From an uncultured Bdellovibrionales bacterium (lineage in GTDB: Bacteria > Bdellovibrionota > Bdellovibrionia > Bdellovibrionales > UBA1609), in assembly GCA_938002015.1 (NCBI GenBank), contig CALLAU010000008.1:1-42832 (forward strand): 42,832 nt of DNA. Direction: 5' to 3'. Positions within the stretch are counted from its first letter, which is position 1; every line of letters begins with the position of its first letter. This document shows positions 1 to 7,005 of the stretch, piece by piece. The position numbers and the translations under genes were made by a program. The notes below the pieces were generated by a model, which had not been told where the DNA came from, did not search any database, and saw nothing but the letters and a program-made list of their open reading frames with translations.

Positions 1-235
1 TAAGCTCGCCCTTTACATCATCAATCTTCTTATCAAGACAACTGATATCTTCTTTAAGCTCGCCTTTTACATCATCAATCTGTTTACCAAGCTTCTTATC
101 AAGTTGATCTATATCATCTTTTGTTGCAGCATTATCCATAACTACTCCTTCAATAACACGCAAATGCTCCTCTGCACTCTCTCGCTTTAAGCCCGCGCCC
201 TCTAGGATTTTAACATACTTGATCTCATTCCCCAT
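1..235 (-). CDS. DUF1640-like coiled-coil protein (3' end outside window)
   Basis: The frame is open from an ATG at 235 to the window edge, giving 78 residues of an incomplete protein. The N-terminus (KYVKILEGAGLKRESAEEH, then ATKDDIDQLDKKL) matches the pattern of DUF1640/CCDC90-type proteins: a short helix with 'LxxAGxxxxxAE', then 'ATKxDI' leading into a long coiled coil. The visible coiled coil repeats LDKK--DDVKGEL, and the repeat is also visible in the DNA. I chose ATG 235 rather than the in-frame ATG at 139 because it restores the family N-terminus and has an AAGGCGG-like ribosome site. Position 139 has a good GGAG five bases upstream and could be an internal start. Family proteins often have a C-terminal membrane anchor, which would lie outside the window. 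Function is unknown. Confidence 0.6.
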   Translation of the reverse strand, partial: MGNEIKYVKILEGAGLKRESAEEHLRVIEGVVMDNAATKDDIDQLDKKLGKQIDDVKGELKEDISCLDKKIDDVKGEL

Positions 236-432
236 AATTTATACCGCCTTATTCATATTATAGGCTTTTCTTGCAAAGCTTTATGAACACTCAAGTCTTT
301 TTTAAAAAGATTTGAACACAAAAACCGTCCAACTTTCGCTCATTTAATACATTTAATATATGAAACGAAACATCGATCCAAATAGCGTTTAAAAACACGA
401 CTCTCTTAAAGTCCAGCATTAATAGGCTTTTT

Positions 433-467
433 TTGACATCGCTGAAATATCACGTAAATTTTTGTAT
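433..467 (+). promoter_or_regulatory. Sigma70-type promoter placing the start site at the ATG
   Basis: TTGACA at 433-438 and TAAATT at 455-460 are separated by 16 bases. The predicted transcription start (466-468) coincides with ATG 468, which has no Shine-Dalgarno sequence. This suggests a leaderless mRNA for the transposase-like gene. Confidence 0.45.
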
Positions 468-974
468 ATGAAGCAGCTTAGTTTTTTTGAAGATTCAGTA
501 TTTGGAGGTGAGGCTCTAAAGGGAAATCCTAGAGGTGTTAGACCAATTAAGTTTAAAAATGCTCTTTATGTTTCTTTTAAAACAAGTACTAATAAAGATT
601 TAAAACTTAAAAACAGCCTCATTAGACGAATCATAAAAAAACAGAGTCGAGCTCATAAAATTAAAATTCATAAAAGCCTTATTTCAAAAAATTCTATTCA
701 ATTACTCATTAATGTTAAGTCACAAAGAGCCTATTCATCCTTTATAAGGGCTACTACAGGCCTCATTGCAAGACTTGTGTTAAAAGCTCAAAAAGGATCT
801 CCAAAAGGTGTAAAGTTTTGGATAGCCAGACCATTTTCTAAAATTATCTCTATGGGTAAAGAATTTATTTCTGTAAAAAAGTATATATCAAAACCTTACT
901 CAAAAGCTGTAGGTTTTAAGTTAAAAACTACTTATGGACAGTATTACTTTTTTCCTTTATCAGGTTATTCATGA
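468..974 (+). CDS. RAYT/IS200-like transposase relative with a degenerate HUH motif
   Basis: This 168-residue protein follows the layout of Y1_Tnp/REP-associated tyrosine transposase relatives: a basic N-terminal strand region, a helix pair rich in Arg/Lys (SLIRRIIKKQSRAHKIKIH), the segment normally holding NHIHLL, then FIRATTGLIARLVL, a KFWxARPFSKI segment and a tyrosine in VKKYISKP. The His-hydrophobic-His motif reads NSIQLL here, so both metal-binding histidines are missing while the tyrosine region is kept. It is therefore probably inactive as a nuclease, or domesticated as a nucleic-acid-binding protein. An in-frame TTG at 462 exists, but ATG 468 fits the promoter spacing. The stop overlaps the next gene by four bases (ATGA), implying translational coupling. 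No flanking terminal repeats were seen. Confidence 0.6.
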   Translation: MKQLSFFEDSVFGGEALKGNPRGVRPIKFKNALYVSFKTSTNKDLKLKNSLIRRIIKKQSRAHKIKIHKSLISKNSIQLLINVKSQRAYSSFIRATTGLIARLVLKAQKGSPKGVKFWIARPFSKIISMGKEFISVKKYISKPYSKAVGFKLKTTYGQYYFFPLSGYS

Positions 975-1627
975 TTTTAGTAATTTGTCCTTTAAAAATT
1001 GAATTTAAATATTTAAAGGAAGCATTTAAAAAATTAAATTATAAAATATCAACAAAGCCCTCCCACTGTTTTGTTCAAGATACCCCTCTGACCCTTGCGG
1101 TCGGAGGTCACGGTAAAGTCAATTTTGCGCTTTCAACTTTTGAACTTATTAAAAGCTTGAAGCCTGATCTTGTAATATGCGCTGGAGCAGCTGGCGGGCT
1201 AAAAGGCACTTCTCACTTAGACATTATTGCAGCTACTAAAACCATTGAGCATGATTACAAAACCTTATTTGAACCTAATACTCCTTTACCTGAGTTTACT
1301 GGAGATACCACTTTAATAAAAAAAATCTCAATCTTAGACAAGGTTAAAACTGGAGTTATTGCAAGTGGAGATGAGGATGTTGTATCTGAAAAAAGAGCTG
1401 ATGAAATACAAAAGTTAACTGGTGCAATTGCTGTTGCCTGGGAAGGAGCTGGAGGCGCGAAAGCTTGCAAGAAAACAAATACTCCATTTCTTGAATTAAG
1501 ATTTATAAGTGATCTATGTGATGAGAGTACACACAAAGACTTTAAGGCTAACCTCTCTAAAGGTATGAATATAATCGCCAGTAAGCTACTTATAATTAGT
1601 AAAGAATTGAATTTAAGAGACTTGTAA
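971..1627 (+). CDS. MTA/SAH nucleosidase-like protein (phosphorylase superfamily)
   Basis: The protein has 218 residues, near the usual size of MtnN-type nucleosidases, which hydrolyse methylthioadenosine and S-adenosylhomocysteine. Visible family landmarks are an N-terminal ILVICPLKIEF (a Glu at residue 11 aligns with the catalytic-acid region), AGAAGG at about residues 73-78, SGDEDVV near 137, and WEGAGGAKAC followed by RFISDLCD. The last two correspond to the MEGAA and ISD.AD motifs, with Glu and the catalytic Asp retained but the usual Met before the Glu replaced by Trp. The Trp suggests a modified base or ribose pocket, so substrate is uncertain; futalosine hydrolase or another nucleosidase is possible. 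It overlaps the upstream transposase-like gene by four bases and shares its promoter. Confidence 0.65.
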   Translation: MILVICPLKIEFKYLKEAFKKLNYKISTKPSHCFVQDTPLTLAVGGHGKVNFALSTFELIKSLKPDLVICAGAAGGLKGTSHLDIIAATKTIEHDYKTLFEPNTPLPEFTGDTTLIKKISILDKVKTGVIASGDEDVVSEKRADEIQKLTGAIAVAWEGAGGAKACKKTNTPFLELRFISDLCDESTHKDFKANLSKGMNIIASKLLIISKELNLRDL

Positions 1628-1869
1628 AAGACTGTCACCCTGAGATATCAGGTAAAGTCGATAAAGGCGTGATAAAAGTAATAACTGATGCATGCAGTGT
1701 ACTTAAATAGGTATGACAAAATGTTTCTTTTTTGAAATATTTTGCAGCGACAATTTAGAGCCATAGGTGAATAAATTATAGCACTTTGTACATATAAACA
1801 CGTACAAACCCTCCTTAAGGCCCGCATCAAACTTGCATCACCAATTCCAAGTAACAAAGGAGAATGGAA

Positions 1870-2253
1870 ATGAAAATGTTTTTGACTGCAATACTACTAT
1901 TTGCAACTTTTAACTCAAATGCTTATGAGCTAGATTTGGAGGTATGCAACTTAAACATGACAAGGGGTGGGATCAGTTCGCATATTGATTACTGGCCTGA
2001 AATTTTTGAGCTAGAAATGGTAAGTGTCGATGACATCGATGATACTAAGATTTTAGAAAGGTATATTAACAGAACTACTGCACCAAACGTAATGCTTTAT
2101 GACAATAGTTCTAAAAAAATTGTACTTATAGGAAGTGACGTAACAAGAACGGCCGAAGCAATAAAAGAAGAGGCCACAAAATGTGAAAATTGCGATCTGA
2201 GGTTAAGTAAACCAACTTGTTCAACAAAAACACTTACTGCTGAATTTAAATAA
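1870..2253 (+). CDS. Small secreted protein, unknown function
   Basis: I start this at ATG 1870 rather than 1864 because AGGAG at 1858-1862 is then seven bases away. The result is a 127-residue protein with a clear signal peptide (MKMFLTAILLFATFNSNA) and likely cleavage after SNA. The mature part is acidic with four cysteines, one near its N-terminus (EVCN) and three near the C-terminus (KCENC and PTC), consistent with two disulfides in the periplasm or outside. I do not recognise the family. It stands alone: a 240-base upstream gap holds no other feature I can support, and a hairpin follows the stop. Confidence 0.6.
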   Translation: MKMFLTAILLFATFNSNAYELDLEVCNLNMTRGGISSHIDYWPEIFELEMVSVDDIDDTKILERYINRTTAPNVMLYDNSSKKIVLIGSDVTRTAEAIKEEATKCENCDLRLSKPTCSTKTLTAEFK

Positions 2254-2269
2254 GTCTTTACAAAACTAG

Positions 2270-2300
2270 CTCTAATCATATTTAAAAAATGTGATTAGAG
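2270..2300. terminator. Hairpin between convergent genes, possible terminator
   Basis: A perfect 9-bp inverted repeat, CTCTAATCA and TGATTAGAG, has a 13-base AT loop. The downstream sequence in the plus direction is only moderately T-rich, so it is a weak intrinsic terminator. It lies between the secreted-protein gene and the convergent small lipoprotein and may serve both. Confidence 0.4.
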
Positions 2301-2311
2301 TCCTTTAAAAA

Positions 2312-2425
2312 TTATTTTCCAAATCTAGATAAAAAAGTCTGAGAGTTTTTAATATCTTGTACAAAAAACGTATCTGAACAACCCACAACAGCTAAAACAA
2401 ACAACAGCACCCAAATCTTTACCAA
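2312..2425 (-). CDS. Small lipoprotein, 37 residues, TTG start
   Basis: The encoded peptide starts MVKIWVLLFVLAVVGCSDTF: a charged start, a hydrophobic stretch and a textbook lipobox (AVVGC) with the lipidated Cys at residue 16, leaving a mature lipopeptide of 22 residues. A GGGAG Shine-Dalgarno at 2431-2435 lies five bases before the TTG codon, which decides the start; there is no in-frame ATG upstream before a stop. Asp at the second position after Cys would, in E. coli, favour inner-membrane retention. It resembles the size class of entericidin-like small lipoproteins, but no family can be assigned. Confidence 0.5.
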   Translation of the reverse strand: MVKIWVLLFVLAVVGCSDTFFVQDIKNSQTFLSRFGK

Positions 2426-2521
2426 AACAACTCCCGACTCAACTAATATACAACACCAGACTCAACAATTATAGTTTAATCGGTAAAAAGCTCATTTTGA
2501 TATAGTCTTTTTTTTGCAAAA

Positions 2522-2552
2522 AGTTATTTTTTAATTTTTCTAAAAAATAACT
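2522..2552 (-). terminator. Rho-independent terminator of the HD hydrolase gene
   Basis: A perfect 12-bp inverted repeat (AGTTATTTTTTA and TAAAAAATAACT, 7-base loop) is followed on the minus strand by TTTTTG. It begins inside the stop codon of the HD gene. The stem is entirely AT except for one GC pair. Confidence 0.6.
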
Positions 2553-3834
2553 AAAGATTTTCAATAATGCCTTTAGCATCATTTAGATTTTCTGGAGAAA
2601 CGTAGAGCCTTTCAATCCGTCTTATTTCCTCATATTTTTGAAAAATTTCAGTCTCTTCTTCGATTCTAAAAGGCTTTGCTTTTTTGTCATATGGGTCAAC
2701 AACGTAAATTGGTATAGCCTGATCTATAGTAGAGCTTGAGTGATATTTACTAAGCCTTGCTGTTGAGTTTGCTAGTATACAGTTAATGTCTTGGTCCTCT
2801 AAAGCTAACTTCATCTTAGAAACTCTAGGGTTTGGCTCTGTTGTATGAAGCTCAAAAAGTACCTTAAAAGGCTTTCTATCTGATATTCGTCTTGCCCAGT
2901 GGTTTTGCGTTTGGTGTAAATGTTGAAAAAGCGCCATATCGGTGCAATGTACGTATTCTTCAATATCAGCAGGAAGTGTGAATGTGCACTCGTTTGATTT
3001 TAAATACCTATGAAGCATCTCTTCATAAATAATCGCTTTATGATGAAAGTAGACCATAAGATGCATATGGTGGCGAGAGAGTAAAAAATCATCAAAAGTG
3101 TACAAAGCTCTTCGACTTAAAGCTAAAAATACATCATCTCCATCAATATGATAAGTGAGGTGGTTGATGAGCCACTCTAGCTCAACTTTTCCATAGTTTG
3201 TTCCACAGTAATAAGCATCACGCCCGAGATAGTCCATTCTATCTACGTCCATTTCACTACTCACAATTTGACTTAAAATAGTTCTAAAATTTAAACCCTT
3301 ATCTTTGAAAAAATCATCTTCAACTACAAGCTCTTTATCAATAAGAGAAGCTATATGAAAAGAAGAAACTCCAGCACTCTCTAATACTTTCGTAAGAGAA
3401 GAGTCTGTTACAAACTTTATCGTATAGTCTTCATGGTCAGCTTGCCGCTTTGGATCAACTTTTTCTTTTTTTTGATCATAGGCTTTTATCCCAAGCTCAC
3501 CAACTGGAGGCATCACCTCTTCAGTTGCATGGCTTAATGGCCCATGACCAATATCATGAAGAAGAGCGGCCATTCTTAAAGTCTGTCTTAGGTCTGCTCT
3601 TTTTTTATCTGAAGAAAACTCAAAGTTTTTAAATATAGTATCAAATGCTCTTCCAGCTAAATAGCTCACACCTATAGAGTGTAAAAACCTATTATGGGTG
3701 GCCCCAGGAAATGAGAACTCAGAAAAACCAAGCTGTTTAATTGCTCTAAGTCTTTGGTATGCCGCACTATCACACAGTGCCACTTCAGCTTTAGAAAGAG
3801 GTATTGATCCGTGTATGGGGTCTCTTATTTCCAT
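2551..3834 (-). CDS. HD-superfamily phosphohydrolase (COG1078 / dGTPase-like)
   Basis: The 427-residue protein carries the full HD metal-binding set: His52 (RFLHSIG), His93-Asp94 (LLHDIGHGPLSH) and an Asp in the MDVDRMDYLGRD segment around residues 195-206. The opening RDPIHGSIPL and the YQRLRAIKQLG motif are typical of COG1078 proteins, which are related to dGTP triphosphohydrolases and SAMHD1 and act on nucleotides in the cytoplasm. The exact substrate cannot be read from sequence. ATG 3834 has GGAGGAG eight bases upstream. It diverges from thyA across about 150 bases, so a nucleotide-pool role would suit the neighbourhood, though that is only suggestive. Confidence 0.85.
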   Translation of the reverse strand: MEIRDPIHGSIPLSKAEVALCDSAAYQRLRAIKQLGFSEFSFPGATHNRFLHSIGVSYLAGRAFDTIFKNFEFSSDKKRADLRQTLRMAALLHDIGHGPLSHATEEVMPPVGELGIKAYDQKKEKVDPKRQADHEDYTIKFVTDSSLTKVLESAGVSSFHIASLIDKELVVEDDFFKDKGLNFRTILSQIVSSEMDVDRMDYLGRDAYYCGTNYGKVELEWLINHLTYHIDGDDVFLALSRRALYTFDDFLLSRHHMHLMVYFHHKAIIYEEMLHRYLKSNECTFTLPADIEEYVHCTDMALFQHLHQTQNHWARRISDRKPFKVLFELHTTEPNPRVSKMKLALEDQDINCILANSTARLSKYHSSSTIDQAIPIYVVDPYDKKAKPFRIEEETEIFQKYEEIRRIERLYVSPENLNDAKGIIENL

Positions 3835-3987
3835 GTGAGCTTCTCCTCCTCAATTTAAAGCCAAAAAAACGACAGATACGTCAATATTTAGGCAGTCCTA
3901 ATAAAACCTCAAATGCCCATATTGTCTAGCTTTTATCATGAAATCAGCCTATTATTTTTGTGGTTTTTACAATTTTTTGGGGGTGTC

Positions 3988-4782
3988 ATGAAGACTTATT
4001 TAGATCTATTAGAAAAAGTACTTAAAGAAGGCGATAAAAGGATGGATCGCACAGGAACGGGGACTCAATCACTATTTGGGCATCAATTAAGATTTGATCT
4101 AGCAAAAGGCTTTCCACTTTTAACAACAAAAAAAGTTCATTTAAAGTCCATCATTCACGAACTTCTCTGGTTTATAGCTGGAGACACAAATACAAAATAC
4201 CTCACTGATAATAAAGTTCGTATTTGGAATGAGTGGGCTGATGAAAATGGTGATTTAGGAAGAGTTTATGGAGCTCAGTGGAGATCTTGGCAAAAACCAA
4301 ATGGTGAGTACGTTGACCAGATTCAAAACGTAATTGATTCCATTAAAAATGACCCTACATCAAGAAGGCATCTAGTAGTTGCTTTTAACCCTGGTGAACT
4401 TGATCAAATGGCTCTACCACCTTGCCATGCATTCTTTCAGTTTTTCGTAGCAGATGGAAAACTGTCTTGTCAGCTCTATCAAAGAAGTGCGGATATTTTC
4501 TTAGGCGTTCCTTTTAACATTGGAAGCTATGCCCTTTTAACTATGATGATGGCTCAAGTTTGTGATTTAATCCCAGGTGAATTTGTTCATACATTTGGTG
4601 ATGTTCATCTTTACTCAAATCACATTGAGCAAGCAAAGCTTCAGCTTACAAGAACTCCAAAAGAACTTCCTAGAATGATTTTAAATCAAAAAGTTAAAAG
4701 CTTATTTGACTTTAAATATGAAGATTTTGAACTTGTAGGCTATGACCCTCACCCAAGAATTCAAGCTGAGGTTGCTATATAA
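3988..4782 (+). CDS. thyA: Thymidylate synthase ThyA
   Basis: ThyA methylates dUMP to dTMP using methylenetetrahydrofolate. I start it at ATG 3988, preceded by a GGGGGTG ribosome site, rather than at the longer in-frame ATG 3913. This gives 264 residues, the same length as E. coli ThyA. The catalytic cysteine is Cys146 in [12 protein letters not shown], at the same number as in E. coli. The N-terminal [18 protein letters not shown] and C-terminal [13 protein letters not shown] are also canonical. The stop codon directly abuts the folA ATG, so the two are one transcription and translation unit: ThyA generates dihydrofolate and FolA recycles it. Confidence 0.97.
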   Translation: MKTYLDLLEKVLKEGDKRMDRTGTGTQSLFGHQLRFDLAKGFPLLTTKKVHLKSIIHELLWFIAGDTNTKYLTDNKVRIWNEWADENGDLGRVYGAQWRSWQKPNGEYVDQIQNVIDSIKNDPTSRRHLVVAFNPGELDQMALPPCHAFFQFFVADGKLSCQLYQRSADIFLGVPFNIGSYALLTMMMAQVCDLIPGEFVHTFGDVHLYSNHIEQAKLQLTRTPKELPRMILNQKVKSLFDFKYEDFELVGYDPHPRIQAEVAI

Positions 4783-5277
4783 ATGTCAGAGTCAAAAGTT
4801 TGTCATATAGTTGCAGCAGATCTAAATAATAACATAGGTATCGATAATACTTTACCATGGCATATTTCTGAGGATTTAAAGTATTTTAAAAGAGTGACTA
4901 AAGGTCACCCTGTAATAATGGGGAGAAAAACTTATGAGTCTATTGGAAGATTATTACCAAATAGACTTAATATAATCCTTACACGCAACAAAGATTATAA
5001 GATTGAAGGGGCTGACATTAAATCTTCAATTGATGAGGCCATAAAGGCAGCAAAAGATAACTCTGATTATGATACTTCAAAAGTTTTTATAATTGGTGGA
5101 GCCGAAATATATAAACAAAGCCTGGATTTAGTTGATGAAATCTATTTTACCAGAGTAGAAACGAAACTAGAAAAAGCAGATGCTGCTTACCCACTAATCC
5201 CAGACTCATACAAACTTGTCTCAAAAGAAAGTGGCCATGATAAGTTTGATTTTACTTGGGAAGTATACCAAAAATAA
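4783..5277 (+). CDS. folA: Dihydrofolate reductase
   Basis: FolA reduces dihydrofolate to tetrahydrofolate with NADPH. The protein has 164 residues, the usual length. Visible motifs are NNNIGIDNTLPWHISEDLKYFK (the substrate-binding Asp is kept in SED), VIMGRKTYESIG for NADPH binding, PNRLNIILTR, and IGGAEIYKQSL. It follows thyA without a gap (TAAATG), and its ribosome site must lie inside the end of thyA. The stop codon is immediately followed by the stop of the convergent gene on the minus strand, with no terminator between them. Confidence 0.95.
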   Translation: MSESKVCHIVAADLNNNIGIDNTLPWHISEDLKYFKRVTKGHPVIMGRKTYESIGRLLPNRLNIILTRNKDYKIEGADIKSSIDEAIKAAKDNSDYDTSKVFIIGGAEIYKQSLDLVDEIYFTRVETKLEKADAAYPLIPDSYKLVSKESGHDKFDFTWEVYQK

Positions 5278-6072
5278 TCATAATATCTGTCTACAACTTA
5301 CCGCAGACTCATAATAACCAAAGAGTTTTTCAAAATCTTCTCTTAACCTTAATAAGACGCTTTCAGAAATATTATCTTCCCAAAATTGTAAAAGCACATC
5401 TAGCTTAGTACTCCTTACACCTTTAGGGTTAAGTAATGCAGACGCTCCAATATCAAACAAAACCCAACCACGATTTTTCACCCAGCCAATTTGAAAAGGG
5501 AGAAACTCATGAATATACTTAAAAATACGAAAATCATTTAAAAAAGTCAGGAGATCAGAATATTTTTGATCGCTTCTATTTAAATGTATGTCACTTAGAT
5601 ATGTATCTAATGTTTCTTCTATTTCAATTCTTTCTACAGCTATAACGTTTTCAGATTCAAAAGCTTCTTGATAAACTTTAACAGATCTAGATGGGGCAAC
5701 AGCATAATTAATGTTAGACATCGCTTGTCTATACCCATCAAACATATACTTGATTGCGCCACTTGTGAAATCATCTCCGTGACCAATAGTTTTTGGAATA
5801 CGAATAGCCCTACCATAAAGATCTTCAAAAATAATAGTATTATCACCAAATCCAAGAAGATGTTTAAAAATCACAGATTCTCCTGTATCGAAAATAATAC
5901 GGTCATTTCCTAATACAGGCTTCCCTCCAATGAAAAATTCACGACTTTCTTCGTCAACCATGTATGGAAAGTTAAAAGACCGATTCTCAATGCCAAATGG
6001 CTTATGATCAGCAGCAAAAGTATACGGCAATACACAGATATAAATAATGAGAATAATACTTTTAAACTTCAT
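5278..6072 (-). CDS. Exported protein with protein-kinase-like (pseudokinase) sequence
   Basis: Starting at ATG 6072 (purine-rich GAAGAGAG upstream) rather than TTG 6087 gives 264 residues with an N-terminal signal peptide ending near TFAADH. The mature part resembles a kinase-like fold: LLGFGDNTIIFEDLYGRAIRIPK looks like a glycine loop and the strand with the ATP-anchoring Lys, and near residues 195-215 HEFLPFQIGWVKNRGWVLFDIG resembles a catalytic loop plus DFG motif. The HxD catalytic residues are not recognisable while the DIG is kept, so it would be a pseudokinase or a distant aminoglycoside-phosphotransferase-like protein. Finding this behind a signal peptide is odd because ATP is scarce in the periplasm. 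The similarity is my reading of the pattern and may be coincidental. Confidence 0.45.
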   Translation of the reverse strand: MKFKSIILIIYICVLPYTFAADHKPFGIENRSFNFPYMVDEESREFFIGGKPVLGNDRIIFDTGESVIFKHLLGFGDNTIIFEDLYGRAIRIPKTIGHGDDFTSGAIKYMFDGYRQAMSNINYAVAPSRSVKVYQEAFESENVIAVERIEIEETLDTYLSDIHLNRSDQKYSDLLTFLNDFRIFKYIHEFLPFQIGWVKNRGWVLFDIGASALLNPKGVRSTKLDVLLQFWEDNISESVLLRLREDFEKLFGYYESAVSCRQIL

Positions 6073-6373
6073 GCCTACTCTCTTCAAAATAAAGTCTTAC
6101 AATACTATAAATACAATTTACGGCAATTAGCCTATTTTTGTCATTCACTGGCAGCAAGCACACAGGCCATATATGCTTAATAAATAACAAGTCTGCACTT
6201 AATAAGACTTCTATCGGACTCCGCGTAAATAACATCATACACTACTTCAATAGCAAGAAAGGTGCCATTTTAAAGTTCTCGAGTACGGAGATAGAGCGTA
6301 AGAAAGCTGTACTATGATCTGTAAGGTAAAATAATCTACTCAATAAACCAAAGTTAGAAGTAGAATATTAACT
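6073..6373. other. Intergenic region between divergent genes
   Basis: About 300 bases separate the exported kinase-like gene (minus) from the membrane-protein gene (plus). For the minus gene, TTGCCG and TATTGT spaced 16 apart upstream of its start are a weak promoter candidate. I see no small gene, RNA or convincing hairpin. Confidence 0.3.
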
Positions 6374-6976
6374 ATGTTTGGAAGAAAAAAGAAACGATAT
6401 ATTAAGAAGTTTGATCCACCAAGTGTTGGAAAGCCCAGTTCTACAGATGATAAAGGAGGCTCTTCACATAAATTAGATTATCAAAAGAAAAATACGTACA
6501 ATGATTTAAAGAGAAAGAAAACACCAGACAGCTATTCAACTTACGACCGAGATTCAGACTTTTCTAATCTCATAGCTCAGGACTCTCTTATGCTTAAAAA
6601 AGAGAGAATAAACTGGAGTGAGAGCAACCAATACACTGAAGACAGTGCAGTCCCTACTTCACAAAAATCAGCTAAGAAGGTTCTTCTAATAGTATGTTTT
6701 GTAATTTGTTTTAAATATTTAAGTATATTAATGAGTGCTAATATCATAAGTAAAAACTCACAATCAACTATTGGTATTTTCTTTATATTTATTCCTTTTA
6801 TTATTGGAGCACCTTTAATTTATGCTGGTGTATTCTATGCTTGGAAACACTTCCTTAAACCCCTTCATAGAGTTATATTAAGAAAAGTATTTCCCTACTG
6901 GAAATGGATTCTTTTTGCGCTTTATCTTATTTATATAAAAAATATTTTTTCTTCATTTAATCTCGCTCTGCTTTAA
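6374..6976 (+). CDS. Membrane protein with a charged N-terminal domain, unknown
   Basis: The 200-residue protein has a hydrophilic, Lys-rich N-terminal half (about residues 1-95, opening MFGRKKKRYIKKF and rich in Ser, Thr and Asp) that looks disordered. Three hydrophobic segments follow: about 105-122, 133-157 and 176-198. There is no signal peptide, so the basic N-terminus is likely cytoplasmic. I do not recognise a family. The Shine-Dalgarno is poor (GAAGTAGA about 10 bases upstream). It ends 29 bases before the convergent rnr stop codon. Confidence 0.55.
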   Translation: MFGRKKKRYIKKFDPPSVGKPSSTDDKGGSSHKLDYQKKNTYNDLKRKKTPDSYSTYDRDSDFSNLIAQDSLMLKKERINWSESNQYTEDSAVPTSQKSAKKVLLIVCFVICFKYLSILMSANIISKNSQSTIGIFFIFIPFIIGAPLIYAGVFYAWKHFLKPLHRVILRKVFPYWKWILFALYLIYIKNIFSSFNLALL

Positions 6977-7005
6977 ACTATAAAAATTCAAACAACGCTT
7001 TTCTT

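Noticed and set aside
1255..1857. Minus-strand frames opposite and after the nucleosidase-like gene
   Set aside because: No ribosome site or family support; the first is a shadow of the nucleosidase gene, and the second lies in AT-rich intergenic DNA.
3835..3987. Longer N-terminus of ThyA starting at 3913
   Set aside because: The extra 25 residues are absent in the family and a Shine-Dalgarno sits at the 3988 start.
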